Shown here: positions 8,533 to 18,214 of the stretch, one piece after another
Layout of the letters: each line of letters starts with the position of its first letter
Numbering within the stretch: position 1 is the stretch's first letter
Source of the DNA: Chrysophaeum taylorii
Taxonomy: Eukaryota; Sar; Pelagophyceae; Pelagomonadales; Pelagomonadaceae
Reading direction: 5' to 3'
Assembly (NCBI GenBank): GCA_029834535.1
Contig: JAQMWT010000376.1
Span: 1-64,000, forward strand
Length of the DNA stretch: 64,000 nt
The notes under the pieces: model-generated
What the model was told of the DNA's origin: nothing
Databases searched by the model: none
The model's input: the letters and a program-made list of their open reading frames with translations, nothing else
Program-made: the position numbers and the translations under genes

Positions 8533-9675
8533 CTAATTAGTCCACGATTCGCGGGTGGTCCGGGCGAGGTCTCTGAGGAGCGTCGCGTGCTCGTCGCGGA
8601 GCGCCTGGAGGAGGAGTTTACGGTGGTCCTTCTTGGAGCCGCCTAGTTCATCATCATCATCTTCTTCGAGGCGGGCGGCGAGATCGTCGCAGGCTCGCGC
8701 CAGAGCGGCTCTCGCGTTGTCGACGTCGTTTCCGGAAATTTTGAGGGCGCGGTGCGCTATGGCCTCGGGGAAGCCCGCGCGAGTCAAGGTAGCCCCCGCG
8801 AGAATAGAGGTATCGCTCCGGGGGACTACGTAGGTGTCGTGGGGATTATTTTTCTCCACAAAACCATAGGTTGCCAGGAGATCGGAATTAGACTTTTTCC
8901 CGTAAGAAGCGAAGACCTCCTCGCCCTCGTCGTAGTCCCTGTCCGCTACGAGCGCAAACCTATCTGCGAAATATTCGTAAGAGACGGTCGCGTCGCAACT
9001 CCCCGAATGGTTGAGCAAGTCCAAACCCGGCGCCAAAACGTGGCGTCTCTGGTCGGAGGCCACGTCCGACACGACGGCCGCCACGGCCGCGCACGCAGCG
9101 CCCTGGATCGCATTGGCTGGATCGCCTCCTAGGCCGACGTATCCAACCGCGAGCCACGCGACGAACGCGGCGAGAAAAAATCGATTTCGCGACGTCGCAC
9201 GGCCAGAAAAGGACCGCGTCTGGACGGTCGCGAGGGCCCACCGCACCTCCTCGGCAGGAAACACCCCGAGCTTGCGCTCGATGCTAACCCTCGCGCGTCG
9301 CTGCTCGTCGACGGCTCGAGCCAACGGTTCGTACGCGGCGCCGAGGTCGTCGTCGTCCCAGTCGATCGGCAGATCGTAGGTCTGAGGCATGCTCCGGCGC
9401 CAGTCCTCGGATTTCGAATCCAGGAGCCTCGCCGCGAGCCGCGCCTCCCAGGGTAAGCGCTGCCACTCGTTCATCAATCCCTCGACCCCGCGGTCATCGG
9501 GGATGTCGTTCACCTCTATCGCCAGCGACCGCGGCACGCTCGCGATCTCGTCGCCCTTGCGGATGTGCCGCGACGCCTCGAGCCCGCGCACGGGATTCGC
9601 CCGCACGCGGAGCCGCGGGGCCTCGAGGCCGAGCTTTTGGAGATCGAGGGCATAAGCCAGTGCAACAATCAGCAT
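8533..9675 (-). CDS. SET-domain protein lysine methyltransferase, SETD3/Rubisco-LSMT-like
   Basis: 380 residues. It has the split SET layout of the SETD3/RLSMT group: RGLEASRHIRKGDEIASVP near residue 30 (SET strand 1, 'GRG--A---I--GE-I--VP'), an inserted helical i-SET part, then PGLDLLNHSGSC near 220 (the N-H-S SAM-binding motif), EVFASYGKKSNSDLL near 255 (the catalytic-Tyr/Gly region), and a helical C-terminal domain of the Rubisco-LSMT substrate-binding type. These enzymes methylate Lys or His of non-histone proteins such as Rubisco, aldolase or actin. The Met at 9675 starts a hydrophobic MLIVALAYALDL, a possible signal segment; an in-frame Met at 9720 is also possible. The 3' end faces the monooxygenase gene. 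Confidence 0.75.
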   Translation of the reverse strand: MLIVALAYALDLQKLGLEAPRLRVRANPVRGLEASRHIRKGDEIASVPRSLAIEVNDIPDDRGVEGLMNEWQRLPWEARLAARLLDSKSEDWRRSMPQTYDLPIDWDDDDLGAAYEPLARAVDEQRRARVSIERKLGVFPAEEVRWALATVQTRSFSGRATSRNRFFLAAFVAWLAVGYVGLGGDPANAIQGAACAAVAAVVSDVASDQRRHVLAPGLDLLNHSGSCDATVSYEYFADRFALVADRDYDEGEEVFASYGKKSNSDLLATYGFVEKNNPHDTYVVPRSDTSILAGATLTRAGFPEAIAHRALKISGNDVDNARAALARACDDLAARLEEDDDDELGGSKKDHRKLLLQALRDEHATLLRDLARTTRESWTN

Positions 9676-9770
9676 GATGTGATGAGGGTTTGCTTTTGTG
9701 TTGTGGACAACCAAAACCAACCAACCAACAATAACCGTTGAGTGACCGTGAATTTAAATAAGGGATCCGT

Positions 9771-10030
9771 CAAGTTTGGTCAAAAAGTTTGGTGAATTTC
9801 TCTCATGTTTGCTCGATTTTGATGTATGATTAAGGAAAAACTCACATGTGTGGTCACTTTCCATAGAAGTTAGGTCAGTTAAGTTTGGTCACTCCGAAGT
9901 TGCATTAAGTTTGATCAATCAACCCTTCAAGTTTGACTAATTTCCTTGTAAGTTTGGTCAACAAGTTTGGTCACTACTCCTCAAACTTCCACAGTATTGA
10001 CCAAACTTCGGCCTTTTAAATCAAACTTAA
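9771..10030 (+). repeat. AAGTTTGGTCA subterminal repeats, left end of the MULE
   Basis: Seven or more copies of AAGTTTGGTCA or AAGTTTGATCA on either strand at irregular 15-50 bp intervals. Similar units crowd the right end (14574-14679) and an internal array at 13505-13722. Regularly recurring subterminal motifs are usually transposase-binding sites. Confidence 0.65.
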
Positions 10031-10103
10031 GGAGGCTTTTTAAGGGGGCGCGTGAGCGCTTTTGGTGCGAAAATGCTTTTAAAACGAAAGCTAGGTGCTG
10101 CAG

Positions 10104-10814
10104 CTACGCAGAATCTACCGTGGCGTTACACGCGCGGCATGGACACCCCCCCATGACCGCCTTAGAAGGGGATCCTAAGGCAGCGCGGCGATACGCAAGG
10201 AGCTTCGCATATTGAGGGCTGCGACGCGCGGCCTCGCCAGCAGTTTCCCACGGCTTGACGCGGTTAAGCTGGGCCCATTCTCGCACCTTCCATCGTAGGA
10301 GCATCCCATACCGCGACTCACCATGGTGCTGTTGCCGTGGTCGTCCGCCATTCTTCGGCAAGAGGCAGACGCCAAAAGACAAAGGTAAATGGTCAGCGTG
10401 ACACGGATCACCCCATTCTGGATCCCAAAATCCGAGAGGGAGAGCGTCTTTGCGAATCGATTCAGGGTCGAGAGCGCGCATCAGAGGTTCTAAGGAGGGT
10501 GCCTCTTGATAGTGTTGTGGAGGTTGTCGTCGGCGGTCTTGTCGAGGCAACCACACTGCTATGTCGAAGTGCCCCCCGGGCGTTAATGAACCATGGATTT
10601 GAAGTCGACGCGGGAGCTTGGAAATAAACAAGTCACCTGTGAGCCTTGTTGAACGAGCGGAGAACATGGCGCACTGGGTCCTTTTCTTGGAGCGAGGCTT
10701 TCCGGCCGGTGGAGCACGCGTAGGCCGTCCTGATTGATTGGATTCCTGCACGAAGCCAGTTGTTTCCGTGTCGAGTGCGTTGGGTGTACATGCCCGATAG
10801 GACCGTGGGGTCAC
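10104..10814 (-). CDS. Second gene or extension inside the MULE, unknown
   Basis: 236 residues, beginning within a few bases of the transposase stop (10811) on the same strand. It is Arg/Pro-rich, with a more coherent second half (RYGMLLRWKVREWAQLNRV and, at the end, a CPCRAC doublet that could bind metal). No known domain was recognised. It could be a MULE accessory gene like those of MuDR, captured host sequence, or chance open frame in GC-rich DNA. Confidence 0.35.
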   Translation of the reverse strand: MTPRSYRACTPNALDTETTGFVQESNQSGRPTRAPPAGKPRSKKRTQCAMFSARSTRLTGDLFISKLPRRLQIHGSLTPGGHFDIAVWLPRQDRRRQPPQHYQEAPSLEPLMRALDPESIRKDALPLGFWDPEWGDPCHADHLPLSFGVCLLPKNGGRPRQQHHGESRYGMLLRWKVREWAQLNRVKPWETAGEAARRSPQYAKLLAYRRAALGSPSKAVMGGCPCRACNATVDSA

Positions 10815-11224
10815 ACGAGCTCGCTGCTACAAACATTCTTGGACACTCCCATAAAAACACACATCATTGAACTCGGCTTCAAATATCGCACCGAATCGTT
10901 CTCGAAAGGTAAGAAGTACCCCATACTCAGCTCGGCAAGGATTCCCTTGTCTTCGTCGTTCGCATCATATCGCTCCGTATCGTCCCCGTTGTCGTACGTG
11001 ACGGCGAACTTATTTCTGGCGTAGGTGACTGTTCCAGGAACGTAGTGTTTAGGCTGCGCAGCGGGATATGGCACATCCGAAGCCATCACCCGGACTGATT
11101 TGAAACTCCTTCCGCGCGCCGAAAGCATATTGAGGGTGGTGGTGAGCTCGGCGCGCGCACGGTCCCACGCTTCTTTGTCTGTTGGCCACCAGGGAGGAAA
11201 CGAGCTTGTAGACGACTCTTTCTG

Positions 11225-11445
11225 CTGCTTGTTTGGGGGCTCGGTCGACGCGGGAGGCTCGGTATACGCGGGAGGCTCGGTCGACGCGGGAGGCTCGGTA
11301 TACGCGGGAGGCTCGGTCGACGCGGGAGGCTCGGTATACGCGGGAGACGCGGGAGGCTCGGTAGGCTTGGTAGACGCGGGAGGCTCGGTAGACGCGGAAG
11401 GCTCGGTAGACGCGGGAGGCTCGGTAGGCTCGGGAGGCTCGGTTG
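11225..11445 (-). repeat. In-frame 18-bp minisatellite in the transposase gene
   Basis: About twelve units of GGCTCGGTCGACGCGGGA and the variant with TATAC in place of CGACG, encoding alternating Ser-Thr-Glu-Pro-Pro-Ala and Ala-Tyr-Thr-Glu-Pro-Pro on the minus strand. The unit is a multiple of three, so copy-number changes keep the frame. It forms a flexible linker between the SWIM finger and the Tudor-like tail. Confidence 0.8.
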
Positions 11446-13504
11446 CTTTGCGGCCTCCTTTCCTCCGCTTTTTACTGGCGACCCGGGCTGCAGTTCCTTC
11501 TGGGTCCAACCCGGCGAACGTCTTGGCCATTTCTTTTCGTGCTCGCTTCCGGTCCTTCTTTGACCCCGACCCCGTATTCTTCCGCAGCGAGGATTCTTGG
11601 CGTTGGTCGGTCTTTGGCCTGCCTGTCCGTCGGGGCCCGATCGCGGATGGCAGCCAAGGCTCAAACTCCTCACCAGCTTCTTTGCATTCGGCTTCAATTT
11701 CTCCTTGCGCCGACTCAATTTCCGTTGCGTTGAGAATCGGAAACACCCCCCCGACCCGATATTGATTTTCCCAACGCTGCGTCGTGGTCCAAAGTGGATA
11801 GAGATCCTCAGCATGCTCACCGCGAGCTATCTGAGCTCCAATCATGCAAACGCACGGCAAGCGAGAGAACGCGTAGTTGCCACAGCTACAGGAAAGTACG
11901 TCGAGTTGCTCCGAATCTTCAAAATTCACGTATCCCTTCTGCCCGATAACAACGACGGACGTAAGTTGCTGATTGTTGTCACCTTTGACATACACCAAGA
12001 ACGTCCCCTTATTGGCGCCAGCGCCGCCGCCGTAAGGCTGAACTCTTGTTATCCGGGTCTTGCTTTTTGCAACCTTGACTTGGGCATCATTATTGTAGTT
12101 GGGCCTACGGTTCACGCTTAGATATCACATAAAACAACCCGACAAGTGTGAACATAACAACGGGAGTGTGATCTGAAAAGACAAAGGCCCGTAGGCCCGT
12201 ACGTATTTGAGATGGTTGAGACCCTTGAGATTATTGGCCGAAAGCACGCCATTTTGATCGAAGACAAGACGAAACTAATGACGCAACAATTTGCATCCGA
12301 ACACGAGGAACACTCACGTGAGCCTCTCGCCGGTTTTTGCGCACCGGATGGCCGCTGCGCTCGTATCCGCGTAGGTCGTTGCCTGCTCAGCGAACAAGGT
12401 CTGGAGGGACTTGGGTCCGTTGCATAACCTCGCGTTGATGTGCTTCTTGTTGAAAGCCTTCGCCGGGTTGTTCGTACTCGTGCCAAAGAGTGCCCTGGGC
12501 CCGTCTAACACTGTGACGGTGTCTGCTTCCTGATCGTTCAGATGCTTTCGCGCATATTCGCGCCGACTGGCAACCTGTAGTGCCAGAAAACTCAATGCCA
12601 CGAGGAGATTATGACTCACCCAACGCTGGGCCTTGGGAGAAAGTTCGGCATGAAAAGCGTCGCTGGCCGCCTTCGTAGGCGCCTCAACAAAGCGACGAAA
12701 GATAGCGGCATCCCCGGATTCCGCGATCTTTGCGATGTTCTCGCTGCCGTGGTTCACTGTGAATAGGACGTATTCACGAAGAGTAAACAGTTCATCAAAG
12801 ACTTACTGCACGAGAAGGCGTCGGCCTCGGGCGTATGCTGCGCAGGAATCGGAATTAGACGAGGAATCAAATGGTGCTAGCGAGGTCACTCACGGTGACG
12901 TGCGCTATGAGGCTTCCCTTTTGGAAGTCCTGTACTATGACGAATCCCTGACAGTTTCTGTGCGGGATGTTCTCGACGGTCAGTTTAATGACCTTGCCGA
13001 TCGATTCCGCAGACTCGGTCATGTTCCACCACGAAGTGGATATCATCACGAGGTGGTTGTTGGCATCACGGCCGGTCACAGAAATCATCACCTGGTTGTC
13101 GAGGCAGTGAACGCCGTCAATAAACGCCTGCCGGCGCAGGAGGCCCGCATTCATCATGCGTATGGCGGGTTTCGACACGACGACATAACCTAAGAAGAAC
13201 TTCCTATCAGCCAAGGCAGGTGACTGCAGCGTTTCAGGGATCTTGTAGTCGTTGAGGTCTAAGCTCTTGTACCGGCTCCTGTCGGAGCCATGCCTGAACT
13301 CTTGTTCCGACTTGTGCTCAGACTTGAGCCTCTTCATGAATACCTTCAGGAGATCTCCTTGTTTCGCGCCATACAACTTAACCGCATGACCGTGGGCTCG
13401 CAACGCGCGCTGGCAAGCGTGCAACTCCGCCTAAGAGAATGACAATTGTGACTTTGATGCACACACGTGAATGTAGATGTGGCGAAGTATACTAACACAC
13501 TAAG

Positions 13505-13722
13505 CTACGATTTTCAAGTGTGGTCACGAAACCAAAAGAGTTTGATCAGAAAGCTACAAGTTTAATCACAAAGTTTGATCACACGAACATAAGTTTGATC
13601 ATTAAGTCACAAGTTTGGTCACCAAGTCAAAAGTTTGGTCATAAAGTCACACGTTTGGTCATACAGTCACAAGTTTTGTCACAAAGTTTGGTCAGAACAT
13701 TACAAGTTTGATCACACACATG
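13505..13722 (+). repeat. Internal AAGTTTGATCAC array within the MULE
   Basis: About ten AAGTTTGATCA/AAGTTTGGTCA units, spaced 12-25 bp, lie between the zinc region and the DDE core of the transposase. They match the subterminal repeats of the same element. Either an intron has acquired them or a related non-autonomous element is nested here. Confidence 0.65.
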
Positions 13723-14573
13723 CACCTCCTCGCAGGACAACAGCCACAAACAAGACCTGCGCGAGACACCGCTGATACCGCGTTCCTCTCCTCGTTTCCC
13801 AAGAGCGCTAGGATGACTTGAGCTAGATGTTCTCGACGGATGAGAGTGTATGCTCACGGTTCGTCATCTCATTGAGCCTTTCCTTGATGACGTTGTTGTG
13901 GACATCTACCAGACGCCTTTCCGAGTAGTGCCTCCTGACTTGCTCTCCATAGAGCCCTTCTTGATGATGGTCGTCACGGCCTCTAAGAAGTGCTCTGCGC
14001 GGTAGTTCGACTTGGGCTGGGTTTTCGTCGGTGTAAAAACTCCTGTGTGAGGTTCATCATGCGTGACGACGAAGTCTATAAGCCCATCACGACGAGCAGC
14101 GCGCTTAAAGAAGCCGCAGCCCTCTACTTTACACTTGAACGACAACGCCGTCGCGGTATTGATCATGTTATGCACGCTGTTGCTTCCCCCCCGTGTCGAC
14201 CATCTTCTGCTGCAACTCGGCCTCTTCCCGAACGCACATACTAAATTCGGATTTCGTCGGGTAGCGTGAAAGCAGCGAAACGTGGTGCTTGAACATTCTG
14301 AGCTGCGACAGCGTACGCGGCGATCTGTCACAGTCGTTAACCTTCGTCAGGCCACGCTTGCCGTTCTTGGTGTCGTCGTCGCCCGACGTCAGCGTGATAC
14401 CAGCACGGTCCCGCTCGACCTGAGCGAAGCCCTCGTCGATATCGACCTCCTCGTCATCCGTGTCGAAGTCGAAGGACGCTCCGGAGTCACGACGCGACAT
14501 GCAGAACCTCCAAATGCTTGATCACAGCGGGCCTTGTTTTGTCAGCGAGCCCTATCCTTGCTTTCCTCAAGCA

Positions 14574-14679
14574 TAAGTTTAGTCAGCCAAGATACGGATT
14601 GACTAAACTTAAGTGACCAAACTTGTTGGGGATTTACGGTGACCAAACATACATGGTGGTTGGAAACTTGACTTTTCCC
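14574..14679 (+). repeat. Right terminal segment of the MULE with perfect palindrome
   Basis: TAAGTTTAGTCA and TGACTAAACTTA form perfect 12-bp arms round a 14-nt loop (14574-14611). Further AAGTTTGGTCA units follow on the other strand, then the terminus ACTTTTCCC at 14679. A nearly identical 108-bp copy without the rest of the element lies at 60542-60649. Confidence 0.8.
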
Positions 14680-14687
14680 TAAAAATA

Positions 14688-15794
14688 ATGCAGGAGGGCG
14701 TCGTGCTCAAGGGGGAGTGGCGCGTCGGCGCGAAGGTGGGTTCTGGGGCGTGCGCCGAGGTGTTTGTCGCGACGCGCGTCGGCGGGAAGCGTCGTCGCGA
14801 CGAGGACGAGTGGAGCTACGTGGTGAAGGTGAGTCCGTTGCCGACGGCGACGGGGAGGAAGGGCCAGGAGCAACAGCGCGTGGCAGACCTCCTATACTTT
14901 GAGCACGTCGTGTACCACACCGTCCAGAACCCGCGGTACTTCGCGACGGAGGTGGGCTACGGCGAGGACCAGGGGTACCGTTTCCTCGCGCTGCGGCGGC
15001 TCGGTCAGAGCTTGTCGGCGCGGAGCGACCGCGTCGGCAGCGTCGCGCGCGACGTCCTCGAAGCGCTCCAGGCGCTCCACGGAACAGGGTACGTGTACGG
15101 CGACATGAAACCCGACAACATCCTCCTTGGTGTCTGGGAAGGAGACGGCCCCGAGAGGTTGGACGAAGCTCGGTTGGTCGATTTTGGGGTCGCTTCCAAG
15201 TTTAGGTCGGCTCTCACGGGCGGACACAAGACCGCCGGCTGCCAGGCGGGGACCCAGCGCTTTGCGAGCGCGACGAGTCTAAGGGATGGGAACCCGCCGT
15301 CGCGCCGCGACGACGTCGAGGCCCTCGGCCACGTCCTCCTCTGGCGAGCCTGCGGCGGCTGGCTCCCGTGGGACGACGCGCGCTCGGCCGCGCGCCTCGA
15401 CGAGATCAAGCTTCGTCTCGTGGATGTCGACGCCACTCTCGACGCCTGCGCCGACCGACTCCCACCCCCCCTTCGATCCCCCCTCGGGGACTTTCTCAAA
15501 ACGTGTCGTTCGATGGCCTTTACCGACGTCCCGGACTACGACGCCCTTCGAGCCTGCGTCGACCGCATCGACGATCCGCTCCTTACCAAGAAGAAGCGGC
15601 GCCACGAGACGCAGAATTCTTCGTCGAAAACAACAACCTCCCGGCCGCCGCCGTCGTCGACGCGGACGCGCCGCGCGAGGACCGCCGCCGCCGCCGCCGC
15701 CGTCAAGGAGCCAGGCACCACCAACTCTTCTTCCGCGACCTCCTACGAAGCCTGCATGGCCAAGGCCAAGCTCCGCCGCCGGCCGGCCGCATAA
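14688..15794 (+). CDS. Protein kinase, casein kinase 1/VRK-like group
   Basis: 368 residues. The glycine loop is GSGACAEVF (about 16-24); the ATP-binding Lys is in YVVKVSP (about 47). The catalytic loop YVYGDMKPDNILL (about 135) has the CK1/VRK-group Y-x-D-x-K-x-x-N form in place of HRD; the metal-binding DFG is in LVDFGVAS (about 164). GTQRFASATSLRDG replaces the APE motif, as in CK1 and VRK. The basic Ser/Thr/Ala-rich tail (310-368) is probably disordered. All catalytic residues are present. The MULE terminus lies 8 bp upstream of the ATG, and the A of ATG is the last base of its target duplication, so the original promoter has been displaced 4.9 kb. The next Met is well inside the kinase fold. 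Confidence 0.8.
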   Translation: MQEGVVLKGEWRVGAKVGSGACAEVFVATRVGGKRRRDEDEWSYVVKVSPLPTATGRKGQEQQRVADLLYFEHVVYHTVQNPRYFATEVGYGEDQGYRFLALRRLGQSLSARSDRVGSVARDVLEALQALHGTGYVYGDMKPDNILLGVWEGDGPERLDEARLVDFGVASKFRSALTGGHKTAGCQAGTQRFASATSLRDGNPPSRRDDVEALGHVLLWRACGGWLPWDDARSAARLDEIKLRLVDVDATLDACADRLPPPLRSPLGDFLKTCRSMAFTDVPDYDALRACVDRIDDPLLTKKKRRHETQNSSSKTTTSRPPPSSTRTRRARTAAAAAAVKEPGTTNSSSATSYEACMAKAKLRRRPAA

Positions 15795-15796
15795 TC

Positions 15797-15850
15797 AGCA
15801 GCAGCGTGCTAGCAGCAGCGTGCTAGCAGCAGCGTGCTAGCAGCAGCGCT
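15797..15850 (+). repeat. 15-bp tandem repeat after the kinase stop
   Basis: Three and a half copies of AGCAGCAGCGTGCTA begin just after the stop codon. Each holds GCTAGC-type dyads. It could form a structured 3' end, but no function can be shown. Confidence 0.7.
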
Positions 15851-16008
15851 TGGTTTCAAGTAGTGTATGATGACGTCAAAAAAAAAAACTCCTACTCAAC
15901 GAATTTTCGCAAATCCGTTGAGTGAGAGAAGAAGAAGGAGAAGACCTTTGTTTGTTTACTTTTTATCTCACCTCACCTCTCATCTCTCATCTCTCATCTC
16001 GTCTCGGG

Positions 16009-18147
16009 ATGATGAATAATAGTAGGAGTCAGGCGTCGGCTCCGCCGGCACCACCGGCGCCGCCGAGCTACGAAGATTTCGTGAAGGGCGGCGAGTCGGG
16101 GGGGTGGGCTTTGTCGGCGTGCGCCGCCGACCCCGCGATGCGTCGCGCATTTCTCGAGGCGGGGGCCTCTGAAGGGTGGGTGAGCGGTTCCAAGTTGCGC
16201 AAGTACTGCGAGAAGGAGGGTCTGATGGAGACCAAGGGGGGTCCGGGGGTGCCGAAGCGGGCCCTCGCCGTCGCGTGGGACCTCGCCGACGTGCGACAAG
16301 ACTCGCGGGGGCTCTCGTTCGACGAGTTTTGCGTGTTCATGCATCTCCTGTGCATCGCTTCGGCGGGCGGCTCGTTGCCGTCGTCGCTCCCGCCCGAGCT
16401 CGTGCCCCCGACGGCAGAAGAGGAGGACGACGAGCTGATCGCGCGCGCGCTCCAGGACGCGTACGACGACGAGGAGGAGGGACCTCCGTCCGCTCCGCGA
16501 AGCTCGGAGGTCACGATCAGGGACGGCGACGGCGGATACCGGTTCGACGTGGACGCGCTGACGGATTTAGTGCTCGCGCAGGGGAGCGGTTTGCTGGAAT
16601 TGGACCGGACGCTCTTCGCGTGCGACGAGGCGATGGAAAACGAGCGGTGGTCCCCGGGATCGGGGTTTGGGTCGGAGTACCTTCTGGCGACGGACGTGGA
16701 GAAATGGAGCAGCGAAGACGGGAGCGTGTGTTCGCGCGATAGGTCCTTCGTGGCTCCTACGCGCGACCCCGAGGCCTGGCGCCTCGTCGCCGAGTGGCGG
16801 GTCCACATCTCGGCCGCGACCGACCGGTACGGCTGGGCCTACTGCCGCGGCCTGCCGTCGCCGCTCGCGCCGGGCGCGCCCTTCGCGTCGTCCGCCTCGC
16901 CCTTCGCCGGCGCCGTCGCCCGTCGCCGCCGGTGGACGCGGCTCTATTCGAGGCCCCTCGTTTCCGCCAAGCCCGTCACCAAGAGCACTCCCATCAAGCA
17001 CCCCGCGCTCCTCGCGAGGCTCCAGGACTCGTTCAAGTCTGGCGTCAACGAGCTCAACAGACGCCTCTCGGGCGATCAGATTAGAACCTCCGCGGCGGCG
17101 GCGGCGGCGGCGGCCGGAAAAAAACCTCGGGACGCCCTCGTTTCTTCCGCCCGCGAGAAGTGGGCGGGGGCCAAGGCCTCCAAGGCCGCGATCCAGGCCT
17201 TTCTCCGGGCCTCGGCCTTGGTCGAGTCGTCCGACGAGGAGCGCGCCTCGCGCGTCAAGGACTTCGTTCGGTCCGAAGCCGCGTCGCTCCGAAAGGACAG
17301 AGCGCTCCAGCGCGACCCCCAGCTCTTCGAGGACGTCCTCGAAGAACTGCGAGCCGAATTGTTTCGGGGAACCACCGGAATCTTGATCTCGGAGTGCGAG
17401 GCGGCGGACCTCGAGTTGGCCGAAAAGCTCCGCAAACTACAACCCGTCACGCCACAGATGCTCGACGCGGTCGACGTCGAGCATATCGAACCACACTGGC
17501 CGCGCGCCGTCGACAGCATCCGCTCGATTGGCGACGTCCACACCCCAAAGCGAAAGGTTCGGAAAGTCAGAGCGGCCCTCGACGACATCATCGCGTGCCT
17601 CGCGCGCAAGGCCAAGGACGGCGAAGACAAGCCCCCCGGAGCCGACGACCTCCTTCCGCTCGTGATTCTCGCGACCCTCAGAGCCCGCACGCCTTCGCTC
17701 CTCGCCAACCTCAAGTTCGTCGAGCTCTACGGCGACAACAATATCGGCGAGGACGGCTTCCTCCTGACGCAGATAGCCGCGGCCGCGTCCTTCCTTCAGA
17801 ACGTCGACGCCACGCAGCTCCGCGGCGTCAACGTCGACGCCTTCGAGGCCCTCATGCGCGGCGACGTCCAGAACTTCAACACGGCTCTCCGCAACACCCA
17901 AGAGCAGGACCTCCTCTTGTTCCCCACCGAAAATCATGCGTCTTCTTCTTCTTCTTCTTCTTCAGCAGATGGACACCGGGATCTTCTTCTTCTTCTTCAA
18001 AACGACGACGACGACGAGGAGGAGAAGGAGGAGGTGAAGGAGGAGGAGGTGGACCTCGAGGCCGCCGCCAAGGACAGCAGCCGAAGCAGCCGCCTCGTGA
18101 GCCAAGCGAGCGAGGACCTCAACTCACCCAAGTTCACATCACTCTAA
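16009..18147 (+). CDS. EH-DysF-VPS9 protein, predicted Rab5-type GEF
   Basis: 712 residues. After a Pro/Ala-rich start, residues about 20-125 form an EF-hand-like EH domain (ALAVAWDLADVRQDSRGLSF followed by DEFCVFMHLLCIA), which in other proteins binds NPF peptides of endocytic adaptors. Residues about 255-325 resemble a DysF module, with paired aromatic Trp/Arg motifs (WRVHISAATDRYGWAYCRG ... RRRRWTRLYSRPL). Residues about 455-600 match a VPS9 domain (PPGADDLLPLVILATL, then ELYGDNNIGEDGFLLTQI and AAASFLQ), the catalytic unit that loads GTP on Rab5/Rab21. A poly-Ser and acidic Glu-rich tail ends the protein. Likely acts on early endosomes. The Met at 16009 follows a CT-rich leader; an upstream in-frame Met (15922) adds a non-conserved stretch. 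Confidence 0.72.
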   Translation: MMNNSRSQASAPPAPPAPPSYEDFVKGGESGGWALSACAADPAMRRAFLEAGASEGWVSGSKLRKYCEKEGLMETKGGPGVPKRALAVAWDLADVRQDSRGLSFDEFCVFMHLLCIASAGGSLPSSLPPELVPPTAEEEDDELIARALQDAYDDEEEGPPSAPRSSEVTIRDGDGGYRFDVDALTDLVLAQGSGLLELDRTLFACDEAMENERWSPGSGFGSEYLLATDVEKWSSEDGSVCSRDRSFVAPTRDPEAWRLVAEWRVHISAATDRYGWAYCRGLPSPLAPGAPFASSASPFAGAVARRRRWTRLYSRPLVSAKPVTKSTPIKHPALLARLQDSFKSGVNELNRRLSGDQIRTSAAAAAAAAGKKPRDALVSSAREKWAGAKASKAAIQAFLRASALVESSDEERASRVKDFVRSEAASLRKDRALQRDPQLFEDVLEELRAELFRGTTGILISECEAADLELAEKLRKLQPVTPQMLDAVDVEHIEPHWPRAVDSIRSIGDVHTPKRKVRKVRAALDDIIACLARKAKDGEDKPPGADDLLPLVILATLRARTPSLLANLKFVELYGDNNIGEDGFLLTQIAAAASFLQNVDATQLRGVNVDAFEALMRGDVQNFNTALRNTQEQDLLLFPTENHASSSSSSSSADGHRDLLLLLQNDDDDEEEKEEVKEEEVDLEAAAKDSSRSSRLVSQASEDLNSPKFTSL

Positions 18148-18214
18148 TAATAACCCTTGTTAATGAATACTTTTTTCTTACTCCTTCTTGGTTGTACTAT
18201 ACAGTTATTAATAA

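Larger units (their letters stand above)
10811..14500 (-). pseudogene. MULE transposase (MURA-like), interrupted
   Basis: The parts lie in order on the minus strand. At 14500-13906 is an acidic N-terminus and a FLYWCH/MuDR-type zinc region (CKVEGCGFFKRAARRDGLID...H). At 13424-12867 is the MULE DDE core: QAFIDGVHCLDNQVMI gives the first Asp, then GRDANN and FVIVQDFQKG the second Asp. At 12757-12314 is the 'TSTNNPAKAFN' region that follows the catalytic core. At 12115-10811 is a SWIM zinc finger (CSCGNYAFSRLPCVCMIGAQ; the usual His is replaced by Cys or shifted), GRPKT, a Pro/Glu/Ser/Thr repeat and a Tudor-like tail (GTVTYARNKFAVTYDNGDD). Blocks lie in different frames; an acceptor-like CTCTTAG at 13440 suggests at least one intron, but frameshifts cannot be excluded. 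Confidence 0.7.
9762..14679 (-). mobile_element. MULE (Mutator-like) DNA transposon
   Basis: About 4.9 kb, encoding a Mutator-type transposase on the minus strand. The ends read GGGATCCGTCAAGTTT (left) and, reversed, GGGAAAAGTCAAGTTT (right), a short imperfect terminal inverted repeat. They are flanked by TTTAAATAA (9753-9761) and TAAAAATAA (14680-14688), which agree at seven of nine bases; MULEs make 9-bp target duplications. Subterminal regions at both ends hold many AAGTTTGGTCA-type units. The right end lies directly against the kinase start codon. The reading frames are interrupted (possibly by introns), so present activity is doubtful. It is younger than the Helitron and copia fossils, judging by coherent long frames. 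Confidence 0.7.

Noticed and set aside
11100-11765. Plus-strand Gly-Gly-Ser repeat protein
   Set aside because: Antisense translation of the minisatellite inside the transposase gene.
13505-13722. CRISPR-like array (AAGTTTGATC repeats)
   Set aside because: Units are short, imperfect, unevenly spaced and match transposon subterminal repeats; the genome is eukaryotic.
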